Positions 26,795 to 35,846 of a DNA stretch of 64,000 nucleotides are shown one piece after another. A program made the translations under genes and the position numbers. Numbering within the stretch: the stretch's first letter is position 1; each line of letters begins with the position of its first letter. The notes beneath the pieces were generated by a model that did no database searches, was not told where the DNA came from, and was given only the letters and a program-made list of their open reading frames with translations. This stretch comes from Burkholderia lata. Its GTDB lineage: Bacteria > Pseudomonadota > Gammaproteobacteria > Burkholderiales > Burkholderiaceae. Location of the stretch: positions 1,054,001 through 1,118,000 of the forward strand of contig NC_007509.1 in the NCBI RefSeq assembly GCF_000012945.1, read 5' to 3'.

Positions 26795-27667
26795 ATGTTC
26801 GACTGGGAAAACCTGCGTTACTTCGTTGCCGTCGCACAAGCGGGGAGTCTTTCCGCGGCCGCCAGGCGGTTGAATGTCGACCATGCGACAGTCAGCCGTC
26901 GCCTGGCCGCACTCGAATCCGAATTGAAAATGCGTGTGATCGACAGGTTGCCGCGCGCGTGCCGGCCCACCGCCGCCGGCCGGCAGATTCTCGAGTTCGC
27001 CGGGAAAATGGAGGAGCACGCGTTTGCGATCGAGCGCCTCGCGCTCACGGAACACCTGCCGATGCACGGTACCGTGACGATCAGCGTGCCGCCCGTGCTC
27101 GCCAACAATTTCTTCGCGAATCATCTGTACGCATTTGCGCAATTGCATCCGGGCATTCGGCTGTCGATGGCCAGTCAGGCGCAAAGCGTATCGCTCGCCC
27201 GTCGTGAAGCGGATATCGCCGTGCGCCTGTTCCGCCCCGAGGAGCCGCAAAACGTGACGCGCAAGCTGGGCGAGATGGCATTCGGGCTCTACGCGAGTCG
27301 CGACTATGCGCACGCGTCGACGCCCGACGATTGGGCCTTCATCTGCTACGACGCGCAATTCGCGGAAATGCCGCATCAGAAGTGGCTCGAGTCGATCGCG
27401 CGAGGTCGCCGCATCGCGTGCGAAGTCAGCGATATCACGACGCAGCAGGTAGCGGCCCGTACGGGAATCGGCGTGGCCGGCCTGCCCGTGTTCATGGGCG
27501 ACGGCGATCCCGGGTTGCAGCGCTTGCCGTTCGACGGCGAACCGTACGCCCGCGACATCTGGCTGGTCGTGCATGCCGATCTCAGGCATTCGCCGTCGAT
27601 TCGCGCGGCCATCGACTTTATCGCGGACGTGACGGGCAGGACCTTCGCGCCGGATTCGAGGCAGTAG
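26795..27667 (+). CDS. LysR-family transcriptional regulator
   Basis: A 290-aa LysR regulator beginning MFDWENLRYFVAVAQAGSLS, HTH through residue 60 (NVDHATVSRRLAALESELKM), with a compact effector domain ending in DVTGRTFAP. It belongs to the group with short DxLxxF starts close to aromatic-efflux regulators. GGAG lies about 12 bases upstream of ATG 26795. It is divergent from the DHA2 transporter gene, its presumed target. Confidence 0.92.
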   Translation: MFDWENLRYFVAVAQAGSLSAAARRLNVDHATVSRRLAALESELKMRVIDRLPRACRPTAAGRQILEFAGKMEEHAFAIERLALTEHLPMHGTVTISVPPVLANNFFANHLYAFAQLHPGIRLSMASQAQSVSLARREADIAVRLFRPEEPQNVTRKLGEMAFGLYASRDYAHASTPDDWAFICYDAQFAEMPHQKWLESIARGRRIACEVSDITTQQVAARTGIGVAGLPVFMGDGDPGLQRLPFDGEPYARDIWLVVHADLRHSPSIRAAIDFIADVTGRTFAPDSRQ

Positions 27668-27701
27668 CGTCGGCCATCACAGCGCCCTGCGATTCACGAT
27701 A

Positions 27702-28550
27702 TCAGGCTGGCTGCGCGAGTTCGTACCTGAAGTAGCACAGGTTGAAATACCAGTAAGGATCGGAGAGAGGAAGGTCCTCGGTCGGCCGCTCCCGATTCGA
27801 CCATCGAGAAACCTTTCGCAAATTGAAATTCGTCGGATCGGGCCAGCCGAACGCGTGGAAGATGCGCTCGGCGAGTTCATCTTCAATGCTGTTGCGGAAC
27901 TTCCATTTCCCCAGGAAGTGAAAGAGCATCATGACCAAGGCACCTGCGAAGAGTGCCCCTCCCAGCATGATCGCAAGGTCTCCGATACTGCCATCCCCAC
28001 GGATGAAATCGATCCCCAGGAACACGGCCATGATCAACTCCACGAACACGAAGAACCCCAGCGTTCCTTTTCGTTCGAAGCGGCCACGCGCCTTCGTACC
28101 CATGACCGCATTCGGATAGATCGCGACCACGGCGTCCGAATCGCGCTGGACGGCGTAGGCGAAATAGCGGTTCTCGCCGATTTTTTCCGCCACGACCCTG
28201 ACCTCGTCTCCACGGTACATCGGCATCATCCACAGCACGCCGCGGAAATGATTGCCGTCGATCTCGAACTCCACCCAGTCCGCTTCGTCCTTCCAGCTCG
28301 ATGCGTCGGTCGCATCGACCATGACCTGCGCCTGGGTTCCCATGCCCATCAACGTAGCAGCAATCGCGGTCGCACCCACGACGCCCGGGGGCGGCGGGGG
28401 AATACGCGACGGGGCTGCCGCACGCTTCTTCGTCACGCTGGCCAATGTGCCGTGCAACAGGACCAGATTGTCCTTCCACCCCGGCAATTGAGCTTCCAGC
28501 TTCCCGGCTTCACGCTGGGCCGCGATCAACGCCTGCAACTCGCCTTCCAT
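27702..28550 (-). CDS. Membrane protein, possible type VI secretion effector family
   Basis: A 282-aa protein. Residues 1-60 form a soluble helical part (MEGELQALIAAQREAGKLEA), 85-150 a beta-rich domain (WVEFEIDGNHFRGVLWMMP), then two adjacent membrane helices at about 166-182 (GFFVFVELIMAVFLGIDFI) and 190-210, and a soluble tail ending in an aromatic segment (YWYFNLCYFRYEL). The layout matches Burkholderia proteins annotated as putative type VI secretion effectors, but no T6SS gene is near and I cannot confirm it. ATG 28550 has GGAG 7 bases upstream. Convergent with the LysR gene at 26795. Confidence 0.7.
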   Translation of the reverse strand: MEGELQALIAAQREAGKLEAQLPGWKDNLVLLHGTLASVTKKRAAAPSRIPPPPPGVVGATAIAATLMGMGTQAQVMVDATDASSWKDEADWVEFEIDGNHFRGVLWMMPMYRGDEVRVVAEKIGENRYFAYAVQRDSDAVVAIYPNAVMGTKARGRFERKGTLGFFVFVELIMAVFLGIDFIRGDGSIGDLAIMLGGALFAGALVMMLFHFLGKWKFRNSIEDELAERIFHAFGWPDPTNFNLRKVSRWSNRERPTEDLPLSDPYWYFNLCYFRYELAQPA

Positions 28551-28694
28551 CCGTCGCTCCGTGAAGTGAGGATCCGTCCACCCGTCCGTCGTGGCATTGG
28601 GTCGGCACACGCGCTTTGAAATTGTGCCATTGCGCGGTCAGCGCCCACGCCGTTTTATCTCACGCCTGAATGTCCGTTCCACGGCCCTCCGCCA

Positions 28695-29618
28695 TCAAAC
28701 CACCGCCCTCAACCACCCCAGCACATCCGCCTGCGCGCTCCCGGCCACGACCGGTTCCGGCGTCAACAACGAGTAATGCGAGCCATCCTCGACGAACCCC
28801 ATTGGCGCGACCAGCACACCGCTTTCAATATCATCGCGAACGAGATGCCACGGGCCGATGGCGACACCGAGCCCCGCGACCGCTGCCTGCAGACTGAAAT
28901 AGAAATGGTCGAACCTCTGCCCGCGCCCACCCGCGGCCGGCTGGTTCGCCGCCACTGCCCATTCCTTCCACGCGTCCGGCCGTGTCCGCGTATGCAATTG
29001 CGGCACGTCCGCCTTCAACAAACGATCCCCGCGACGCGCGGAAAACCACGCGTCGACCTTATCCGGCCGGCAGACCGGCCCCACCTTCTCGGCGAACAGC
29101 CGCTCCGCGTGATAGCCCGCCGGCCACGCGAAGTCATTGCGCCGAATCGCCATGTCGATACCGCTGTCGAATGAAAACGGGCCGCCCGCCGCAGCCAGGT
29201 GAATATCGACGCCCGTATGCCGAGCCTGAAAATCCGGCCAGCGTGGAATCAGCCAGCGCATCAGAAGCGTCGGTTCGCACGACAGAACCCAGCGCCGCGC
29301 CCGGGCAGCCTCGGTACGCAATTCCTGCGCGGCGTGACGCATCAGCCCCAGCCCGTCATGGACGGCCTGAGCCAGCTTGCGGCCTGCGTCGGTCAGGAAT
29401 ACACGGCGGCTGCGCCGCTCGAACAGCGCCACGCCCAGGTCATCCTCGAGCAGTCGCACCGCGCGGCTGACCGCGCCGTGGGTCAGGCACAGCTCGTCGG
29501 CAGCGCGGCTGAAATTCTCGTGACGCGCCGCCGCCTCGAAGCACCTCAGGGCCATCAGCGAAGGCAGGTTCGTGCGAACGGATTGTGAGTCAATCTCACC
29601 ATCCTGGTCAGAAATCAT
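28695..29618 (-). CDS. LysR-family transcriptional regulator (GcvA-like)
   Basis: A 307-aa LysR protein of the GcvA group: PSLMALRCFEAAARHENFSR and RAADELCLTHGAVSRAVRLL form the HTH at about 18-58, followed by VALFERRSRRVFLTDAG. The effector domain includes WLIPRWPDFQARHTGVDI. It is divergent from the LysE-type exporter 67 bases away, and probably activates it in response to an amino acid or analogue, as LysG does. Confidence 0.92.
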   Translation of the reverse strand: MISDQDGEIDSQSVRTNLPSLMALRCFEAAARHENFSRAADELCLTHGAVSRAVRLLEDDLGVALFERRSRRVFLTDAGRKLAQAVHDGLGLMRHAAQELRTEAARARRWVLSCEPTLLMRWLIPRWPDFQARHTGVDIHLAAAGGPFSFDSGIDMAIRRNDFAWPAGYHAERLFAEKVGPVCRPDKVDAWFSARRGDRLLKADVPQLHTRTRPDAWKEWAVAANQPAAGGRGQRFDHFYFSLQAAVAGLGVAIGPWHLVRDDIESGVLVAPMGFVEDGSHYSLLTPEPVVAGSAQADVLGWLRAVV

Positions 29619-29685
29619 CGCTTTTCCCGATGGAACATGACCCATAAGATTGCGCCATCAAGCCATCAATCGCAAGGACAAGACG

Positions 29686-30303
29686 ATGACCGAACTGATA
29701 GTTGTAGTCACCATCACACTGCTGGCCGTGATCAGCCCGGGGCCGGACTTCGCGATGGTCACGCGCAACAGCCTGATGCTGTCGCGCCGCTCGGGCGTGC
29801 TCACCGCGCTCGGTATCGGGCTCGGCGTGACGGTTCACGTGAGCTACACGCTGCTGGGCGTCGGCCTGCTGATCCGCCAGTCGCTGTGGCTCTTCAATGC
29901 CGTCAAGCTGGTCGGCGCGATCTACCTGATCTACCTCGGCGTGAAGATGCTCATGACGAAGGCCGGCAACGGGCAGCCCGACGCACCGGCCGCACCGCTG
30001 TCCGACCTGGCCGCACTGCGCACCGGCTTCCTGACCAATGCACTGAACCCCAAGACCACGGTGTTCATCGTCAGCCTGTTCATGCAGGCCGTGCGACCCG
30101 ACACGCCGTTGATCGTGCAGATCGGCTACGGCGCGTTCATCGCGGTCGCGCATGCCGGCTGGTTCAGCCTGGTGGCGCTGTGCTTCTCCGCTACGGCCGT
30201 GCGTGATCGCCTTCTGGCGCTGCGGCACTGGATCGACCGCACGTTCGGCTGCCTGCTTGTGGGCTTCGGCGTCGCGCTTGCCATCGCGCGCGGCGGGCGC
30301 TGA
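29686..30303 (+). CDS. LysE/RhtB-family amino-acid exporter
   Basis: A 205-aa inner-membrane protein with six hydrophobic helices. The N-terminus ITLLAVISPGPDFAMVTRNS carries the LysE-family PGPD signature; GVKLVGAIYLIYLGVKMLM-like sequence and FLTNALNPKTTVFIVSLF also match. Such proteins export amino acids or homoserine-lactone-like compounds. AAGGA precedes ATG 29686. Divergent from the LysR gene. Confidence 0.93.
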   Translation: MTELIVVVTITLLAVISPGPDFAMVTRNSLMLSRRSGVLTALGIGLGVTVHVSYTLLGVGLLIRQSLWLFNAVKLVGAIYLIYLGVKMLMTKAGNGQPDAPAAPLSDLAALRTGFLTNALNPKTTVFIVSLFMQAVRPDTPLIVQIGYGAFIAVAHAGWFSLVALCFSATAVRDRLLALRHWIDRTFGCLLVGFGVALAIARGGR

Positions 30304-30392
30304 ATCCGGCCACCGCGCCGCGTGCCGATGCAACCGCCGGGCGCGCTACGCCGGCACGCCGAATGCACCGCCGGTTGCGCCGTTCGGCAGCG

Positions 30393-31025
30393 TCAGAACG
30401 TGCGCGCGATCGTGCGGGCTTCGTCGATCGCGCGACTGCGATCGACCGTTCCGTTGGCGCCGAACAACGTGCGCTCTACAACGATGCCGGTGACGTCCTG
30501 CACGCCCACGAACCTGAGCCAGGTCTCCATGTACGGGCGCTGAAGATCGAATTCGGCCGCCGGCGTAAATGATCCCGGCGACTGATAACCGAGCCCGCGC
30601 GCGTAGATCACCGCCGCCTTTTTCCCGGCCAGCTTGCCGGCGAAACCTGCACCGTCGAACGTGAACAGCACGTCCTTCTGCGAGATCGCATCGATCAGGT
30701 GCTTGAGTTTGTACGGAATGCTGAAATTCCACAGCGGCACGCCGAACAGGAACTTGTCCGCTTCGTGGAACGGCGCCGCGAGCTGCTCGATCCGTTGCCA
30801 TGCCGTCGCCTGAGACGGCGTCAACGCCTTGCCGCTCAATCCCGCATATTTCGCGGCCAGCGCGGCTTCGTCGAATTCGGGTATCGCCAGATTCCAGATG
30901 TCGAGCTTCTGTATCTCGTGATCGGGATGAGCGTGCCGGTACGTATCGAGGAAGGCATTGCACACTTCGATGGATGCCGAATAGTCCTTGTTGGGTGAGC
31001 CTTCGATATAGAGCACGCGGGTCAT
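30393..31025 (-). CDS. FMN-dependent NAD(P)H oxidoreductase (flavodoxin-like fold)
   Basis: A 210-aa AzoR-like reductase. Motifs are VLYIEGSPNKDYSASIEVC for the FMN phosphate, GVPLWNFSIPYKLKHLIDAI for the isoalloxazine pocket, and FTFDGAGFAGKLAGKKAAVI. It is related to, but clearly different from, the azoreductase at 4758. It probably reduces quinones, azo compounds or nitro groups. It is divergent from the LysR gene at 31158. ATG 31025 starts MTRVLYIEG; a start at 31079 would add 18 residues not seen in the family. Confidence 0.92.
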   Translation of the reverse strand: MTRVLYIEGSPNKDYSASIEVCNAFLDTYRHAHPDHEIQKLDIWNLAIPEFDEAALAAKYAGLSGKALTPSQATAWQRIEQLAAPFHEADKFLFGVPLWNFSIPYKLKHLIDAISQKDVLFTFDGAGFAGKLAGKKAAVIYARGLGYQSPGSFTPAAEFDLQRPYMETWLRFVGVQDVTGIVVERTLFGANGTVDRSRAIDEARTIARTF

Positions 31026-31157
31026 GAAAACGGTCCTTGCCGAAAGTGACGGCGACGCGCGGGATGCGCGATCGCCCACTGCACTTCGCAGCCTATCGGC
31101 TCGACCTATAATCCGGAAACGATATGAATTGATTGAATTAACCTGAATTGGTGATCA

Positions 31158-32036
31158 ATGAACCCGCCCCTCGACACGTCGCTGCTGCATACGTTTGTCG
31201 CCATCGCCGACGTGCGGAGCTTTACCGGCGCAGGTCGCAGGCTGAATCTCAGCCAATCCGCGGTCAGCGCCCAGATCGTTCGTCTCGAGGAACAGGTCGG
31301 CCGGGCGCTGCTCGTGCGCAATACGCGCAGCGTATCGCTCACCGAGCATGGCCAGATGCTGCTCGGCTATGCGCGCGCGATGCTCAATCTGAGCGACGAA
31401 GCGAGGACTCGGCTGGGCACCGGCAACGCAGTCGATGTCACGCTGCGTATCGGCGCTTCGGAGGATTTTGCGGGAGGCTGGCTTCCCGACGTGATGCGCC
31501 GCCATGGCGTCGCGCGGCGCGGCTTGCGGCTGAACCTGACGGTCGACGTCGGCGACAGCCTGTTTCGACGGCACGCCAACGGCGAATTCGATCTCGTGAT
31601 CGGCAGCCTGTGCGCGCACACGGGCCAGGGCGCGACGTTGTGGCGAGAGCCGCTCGTCTGGGCGTTTGCGCGCCATGAGCCGCTGCCGGAAGGCGATGTG
31701 CCGCTCGCGTGCTTCCCCGATCCGTGCCCGTACCGGGGCGCTGCCATCAAGGCGCTCGCACTCGCCGGCATGCCCTATCGCATTGCCTGCGAAAGCCCGA
31801 GCGTCACGGGCATCCGGACGATTGCACGCGCCGGCATCGCAATCGCGCCGCTGCCGCGCAGCGCGATCGACGACACGCTCCGGGAGCTGGGCATGTCCGA
31901 AGGCTTGCCGGCGCTGCCTGAAATGGAATTCGTGATGATGCACGACGCAGGAATGCCGGCCGCCGTCGAATTCGCCGCGACGATTGTCGATGAAACCGCC
32001 ATGCGCAACGGGGCCGGCACGCGTAGCAGGCCTTAG
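31158..32036 (+). CDS. LysR-family transcriptional regulator
   Basis: A 292-aa LysR regulator: LDTSLLHTFVAIADVRSFTG at residues 5-24, HTH to about 62 (LNLSQSAVSAQIVRLEEQVG), then the effector domain (VTLRIGASEDFAGGWLPDVM). It is similar to regulators of the HexA/LrhA subgroup. It is divergent from the reductase at 30393. The 130-base region between them has an AT-rich core with repeated GAATT words (31127-31150), a likely binding area. Confidence 0.92.
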   Translation: MNPPLDTSLLHTFVAIADVRSFTGAGRRLNLSQSAVSAQIVRLEEQVGRALLVRNTRSVSLTEHGQMLLGYARAMLNLSDEARTRLGTGNAVDVTLRIGASEDFAGGWLPDVMRRHGVARRGLRLNLTVDVGDSLFRRHANGEFDLVIGSLCAHTGQGATLWREPLVWAFARHEPLPEGDVPLACFPDPCPYRGAAIKALALAGMPYRIACESPSVTGIRTIARAGIAIAPLPRSAIDDTLRELGMSEGLPALPEMEFVMMHDAGMPAAVEFAATIVDETAMRNGAGTRSRP

Positions 32037-32152
32037 CAGGCATCCTTCACGATTGAGGGTCGATCGAGGCGCTCAACGGCGCACTCCCCTTCGACCGCGC
32101 CGGCGCGCTGCCGGCAAAACAGCCGCGCGCCGGTCGCGATGCGTCGCCGGTA

Positions 32153-33628
32153 TCAGCGCTTCGCGCTCAATCCCGCGCGCACGCCCTCCGGTTCCCGGCT
32201 GCGCCCAAGCAGCGCCGCCAGCGACAGATCCGCGAGCTTGCCGAACGGCGCGCGCAGCAGGCTCGGCAGGTTCCAGCGCCCCAGCACGAACACGCCCTTC
32301 GCATGGCTCATCGCGCGGAATCCCTCGATGCCGTGATACGCGCCCATCCCGCTCGGACCGACGCCGCCGAACGGCAAGTCTTCCTGCGCGACATGCAGGA
32401 GCGTGTTGTTGATGCCGACGTTGCCCGACGTGGTGCGCCTCAGCAACGACTCGCAGTCGCTGTCCTGCGCGCCGAAGTAATACAGCGCCAGCGGCCGCGG
32501 ACGCGCATTCACGTAGTCGACCACTTCGTCGATCGTGCGATACGTGCGCACCGGCAGGATCGGCCCGAAGATTTCTTCCTGCATGACGGTCGTATCGTCG
32601 CCGGCCCCGACGATCAGCGTGGGCGCGAGCGTCCGCTTGCGGGTGGCCGCCTGCTGCGGGTTCACGCCCGCTTCGATCACGCGCGCCCCCTTGCTGCGCG
32701 CTTCGTCGACGAGACCTTTCAGGCGATCGAAATGCCGGTCGCTGACGATCGACGTGTAATCCGGGCTGGTCGGCCCGTCCGGGTAGAAGCGTGCGACGGC
32801 CTCATCGTATTGCGCGACGAACGCGTCGAGGTCGTCTTCATGCACGAGCGCATAGTCGGGCGCAACGCAGGTCTGCCCGGCGTTCGACAGCTTGCCGAAC
32901 ACGATGCTGGACATCGTCCGGCCATCGACGTGCCCCCGCGCGACGATCGCCGGGCTCTTGCCGCCGAGTTCGAGCGTCACCGGCACCAGATTGTCGCTGG
33001 CCGCCTTCATGACCTTGCGGCCCACCTGCGTGCTGCCGGTGAACAGCAGATGGTCGAACGGCAAGCCGCTGAAGGCGGCGCCGACCTCCGGGCCGCCGAG
33101 CACGACCGCGACTTCTTCGCTCGGGAAGGTTTCCGCGAGCATCCGGCGCATCACCTCGCTGGTGCGCGGTGTCAGTTCCGACGGCTTGAGCATCGCGCGG
33201 TTGCCCGCGGCCAGCGCGGTGGCCAGCGGAATGAACGTAAGCGCGAACGGGTAATTCCACGGTGCCATCACACCGATCACACCCAGCGGCTGGTATTCGA
33301 TGTGCGCCTGCCCGGCCCGATAAAGGAGCCCGACGTGCCGGCGCTGCGGCTTCGTGAAGCGGCACAGGTTGCGCGTCAGGTAGTCGATCGCCTGGACCAC
33401 GCCGACCAGTTCCATGATCGCGGTCTCGTGTCGCGAGCGATGCCCGAAATCGGCACTGATCGCCTCCTCCACTTCGCGGCGATACGCGAGCACCACGGCG
33501 CGCAGCCGCGCGAGCCGGGCCTTGCGCTGCTGCACGCTCGGCGGCCCCTCGCTGACAAACGCGTTGCGCTGGCGAGCCAGCAACACCGCCGGGTCGAAGC
33601 TCGAGCTGGATTCTGCGGAAACGGCCAT
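32153..33628 (-). CDS. Aldehyde dehydrogenase, coniferyl-aldehyde-dehydrogenase type
   Basis: A 491-aa NAD(P)-dependent aldehyde dehydrogenase of the CalB subfamily. Visible are PWNYPFALTFIPLATALAAG with the catalytic Asn, FTGSTQVGRKV, ELGGKSPAIV with the general-base Glu, and SNAGQTCVAPDY with the nucleophilic Cys. Family members oxidise coniferyl and other aryl or alkyl aldehydes to acids. ATG 33628 has GAGG 7 bases upstream. It is divergent from a TetR gene and shares a regulated promoter region with it. Confidence 0.93.
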   Translation of the reverse strand: MAVSAESSSSFDPAVLLARQRNAFVSEGPPSVQQRKARLARLRAVVLAYRREVEEAISADFGHRSRHETAIMELVGVVQAIDYLTRNLCRFTKPQRRHVGLLYRAGQAHIEYQPLGVIGVMAPWNYPFALTFIPLATALAAGNRAMLKPSELTPRTSEVMRRMLAETFPSEEVAVVLGGPEVGAAFSGLPFDHLLFTGSTQVGRKVMKAASDNLVPVTLELGGKSPAIVARGHVDGRTMSSIVFGKLSNAGQTCVAPDYALVHEDDLDAFVAQYDEAVARFYPDGPTSPDYTSIVSDRHFDRLKGLVDEARSKGARVIEAGVNPQQAATRKRTLAPTLIVGAGDDTTVMQEEIFGPILPVRTYRTIDEVVDYVNARPRPLALYYFGAQDSDCESLLRRTTSGNVGINNTLLHVAQEDLPFGGVGPSGMGAYHGIEGFRAMSHAKGVFVLGRWNLPSLLRAPFGKLADLSLAALLGRSREPEGVRAGLSAKR

Positions 33629-33682
33629 GGTGCACCTCACGAGGTTGCGTCGATGTAGACACTGTCAACTTGCATGCGGCGG

Positions 33683-33712
33683 ATCATAGGACCACAATGT
33701 GTTCCCTGTCAA
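33683..33712 (-). promoter_or_regulatory. Promoter of the aldehyde dehydrogenase with operator in the spacer
   Basis: On the minus strand TTGACA (33712-33707) and TATGAT (33688-33683) are separated by 18 bases, a near-consensus sigma-70 promoter. The spacer holds an imperfect palindrome centred on CACA-x-TGTG (GGAACACATTGTGGTCC read 5'-3'), suited to TetR repression by the neighbouring regulator. Confidence 0.75.
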
Positions 33713-33727
33713 CATAGGAGCAACGCG

Positions 33728-34381
33728 ATGTCGTCGGATGTGGATGCGGACGCCGGGCAAAAGGCTTATCACCACGGGGATCTGCGTCGCGCGATCATCG
33801 AAACGGCGCTCGACACGCTGCAGGAGCAACAGGGCTGGCAGTTCACGCTGCGCGAAATCGCGCGGCGCGCGAACGTCAGCCACTCGGCGCCCTACCGGCA
33901 TTTCCCGGACAAGGCCGCGTTGCTGCACGAGCTCGCGCTGATCGGCTTCGATCGGCTGCACGAAGACCTCGCCGCGTCCGTCGATCCCGCGGCGGACGCA
34001 CCGGACGTGCTGCTCGCGCTCGCTTACGCCCATCTCGCGTTCGGCCAGCGCAACCCGGATCTCTATCGACTGATGTTTGCCGCGGATGCCGGGGAGCCGA
34101 CGGACATCCACCTCGATCCGCGCGTGCAGGCGCCGTTCCTGCTGGTCGTCGACATCCTGGAGCGCGGCCAGCACGCCGGCACGATCCGCCCGCGCCCGGC
34201 GCTCGGCCAGGCGACCGCCTGCTGGGCGCATCTGCATGGCCTGACGATGCTGGCGATCGACGGGCGGCTGGTGCGCGAGAAGGTCGGCGATCACGCGATC
34301 GAGGATGCGCTGACCACCTTGCTGGACGGCCTCGTGCTGCCTGCGACCCCCGCGCGGACAGCGAAAACGAAAAGGCCTTGA
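33728..34381 (+). CDS. TetR-family transcriptional regulator
   Basis: A 217-aa TetR protein with the HTH at about 35-60 (FTLREIARRANVSHSAPYRH) and a TetR_C_33-like ligand domain that includes DLYRLMFAADAGEPTD. AGGAG lies 8 bases before ATG 33728. It is divergent from the aldehyde dehydrogenase, so it probably represses it when aldehyde is absent. Its stop codon overlaps the -35 element of the next promoter (34378). Confidence 0.92.
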   Translation: MSSDVDADAGQKAYHHGDLRRAIIETALDTLQEQQGWQFTLREIARRANVSHSAPYRHFPDKAALLHELALIGFDRLHEDLAASVDPAADAPDVLLALAYAHLAFGQRNPDLYRLMFAADAGEPTDIHLDPRVQAPFLLVVDILERGQHAGTIRPRPALGQATACWAHLHGLTMLAIDGRLVREKVGDHAIEDALTTLLDGLVLPATPARTAKTKRP

Positions 34382-34408
34382 CCTTCAACTTTGCTTAAAG
34401 GTTATGGT
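34378..34408 (+). promoter_or_regulatory. MerR-type promoter (19-bp spacer) upstream of DJ-1 gene
   Basis: TTGACC (34378-34383), 19-base spacer, TATGGT (34403-34408). The over-long spacer and the AACTTTGCTTAAAGG sequence inside it are typical of promoters activated by DNA distortion through MerR proteins. Two more promoters with the same geometry occur at 38127-38157 (minus) and 38696-38726 (plus). Confidence 0.8.
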
Positions 34409-34513
34409 TTGCCTCGGCAGCGTATCGAGGTCATGGGTATGGGGACTGCCATCCGACAATCCGGCGGTGCGTCGCAGACGCCCGCCCGTGGCCGATGAAA
34501 GGGAAACCGCATC

Positions 34514-35197
34514 ATGAGCAAGCGCATCCTTCACGTGGTCAGCAACGTCGCGCATTACGCCGATCCGTCGCAACCGACCGGCCTGTGGTTGTCCGAGCTG
34601 ACCCATGCCCATCACATCTTCGCGGCGAAAGGCTATGAGCAGCAGCTCGTGAGCCCCAAGGGCGGCGTGTCGCCGCTGGAGCCGCGCTCGCTCAAATGGC
34701 CGCATGCCGACGCCGCCGCGAAAGCGTGGCGCGCCGACAAGGCCAACGCGGCGCTGCTGGCCAGCACCGCGCGCCCCGACGAGATCGATCCGGCCGATTT
34801 CGATGCGATCTACTTCACCGGCGGCCATGCGGTGATGTGGGACTACCCGGACGATGCGGGGCTGCAGCGGCTCACGCGCGAGATCTATGAACACGGCGGC
34901 ATCGTGTCGTCGGTCTGCCACGGCTACTGCGGGTTGCTGAACACGACGCTGTCGGACGGCTCGTTGCTGGTTGCCGGACGCCGGATCACCGGCTATTCGT
35001 GGGTGGAGGAAATCCTGGCCGGCGTCGCGAAGAAGGTGCCCTACAACGTCGAGCAGCAGATGCAGGAGCGTGGCGCGCGCTACGAAAAGGCGCTGCTGCC
35101 GTTCACGTCGAACGTGGTCGTCGACGGCCGACTCGTGACCGGCCAGAATCCGCAATCGGCGAAGGCGACCGCGGAACAGGTCGTCGCGCTGCTGTAA
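34514..35197 (+). CDS. DJ-1/PfpI-family protein (Hsp31-like, glyoxalase III type)
   Basis: A 227-aa class I glutamine-amidotransferase-like protein of the Hsp31/YDR533C kind. The nucleophile elbow VCHGYCG gives Cys135-His136; Glu28 (WLSELTHAHH) and the GG of FTGGHAVMWD complete the usual site. Relatives act as glutathione-independent glyoxalases or chaperones in electrophile stress. It lies behind a MerR-type promoter and is convergent with a MerR gene, 22 bases apart, which is a strong regulator candidate. Confidence 0.9.
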   Translation: MSKRILHVVSNVAHYADPSQPTGLWLSELTHAHHIFAAKGYEQQLVSPKGGVSPLEPRSLKWPHADAAAKAWRADKANAALLASTARPDEIDPADFDAIYFTGGHAVMWDYPDDAGLQRLTREIYEHGGIVSSVCHGYCGLLNTTLSDGSLLVAGRRITGYSWVEEILAGVAKKVPYNVEQQMQERGARYEKALLPFTSNVVVDGRLVTGQNPQSAKATAEQVVALL

Positions 35198-35218
35198 CGT
35201 GATGCGCCGGCGCGCCGC

Positions 35219-35707
35219 CTAAGCGCGGGTCGACCGGCGCACAACCGCTTCGTCATGATCGACGGCAGCGGTCGTCGCCTCACCGCCACCGCCCTCCACC
35301 GCATTCCCCGGCGGAATCCGCGACAGCAATCGCTTCGCATGGGTTGCACAATCGACCGACTCCGGCTTCGCGGCGATGTCCGCAATCAGCGCCACGATCT
35401 GCGCCTTGCTTTGCGCGAGCCGCGCCTCCAGCGCCTCGATGTCCTGCACCTTGCGGCCCAGCGCATCCAGCAACGCATCGCAGGGCCACTGCGCGAGGTC
35501 GGCCGGCATCATCGTGCGAATCTCGTCGAGACTGAAATCCGCCTTCTGCGCGGCCGTGATCAGATCGAGCACCGTCACCGCTTCCTGCGGATAAGTGCGA
35601 TAGCCGTTCGCTTCGCGTTCGACGAGCGTCAACAGACCGATGCGTTCGTAAAAGCGGATGCGCGAAGGGGTAAGGCCGGTGCGTTCCGCCAGTTCCCCGA
35701 TCTTCAT
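35219..35707 (-). CDS. MerR-family transcriptional regulator
   Basis: A 162-aa MerR regulator: MKIGELAERTGLTPSRIRFY, then ERIGLLTLVEREANGYRTY for the winged HTH, a helical dimerisation segment (LDALGRKVQDIEALEARLAQ), and a tail with one Cys (VDCATHAKRL). No multi-Cys metal site, so it likely senses organics or stress. It resembles the MerR protein at 38228 (same length class and HTH). ATG 35707 was taken as start. Confidence 0.92.
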   Translation of the reverse strand: MKIGELAERTGLTPSRIRFYERIGLLTLVEREANGYRTYPQEAVTVLDLITAAQKADFSLDEIRTMMPADLAQWPCDALLDALGRKVQDIEALEARLAQSKAQIVALIADIAAKPESVDCATHAKRLLSRIPPGNAVEGGGGEATTAAVDHDEAVVRRSTRA

Positions 35708-35846
35708 GTTCCGATACTCCCTGGCCGGATCGCGTCCGGCCATCAGCCCCGATCAGCTACGTCGTGATTGTCAGCTGTCTCCCGATGTTGATTCGCAATC
35801 CGATCTTTATCGGCTTTCCGTCGAATGGCGAGCGGACGGCGCGCGC

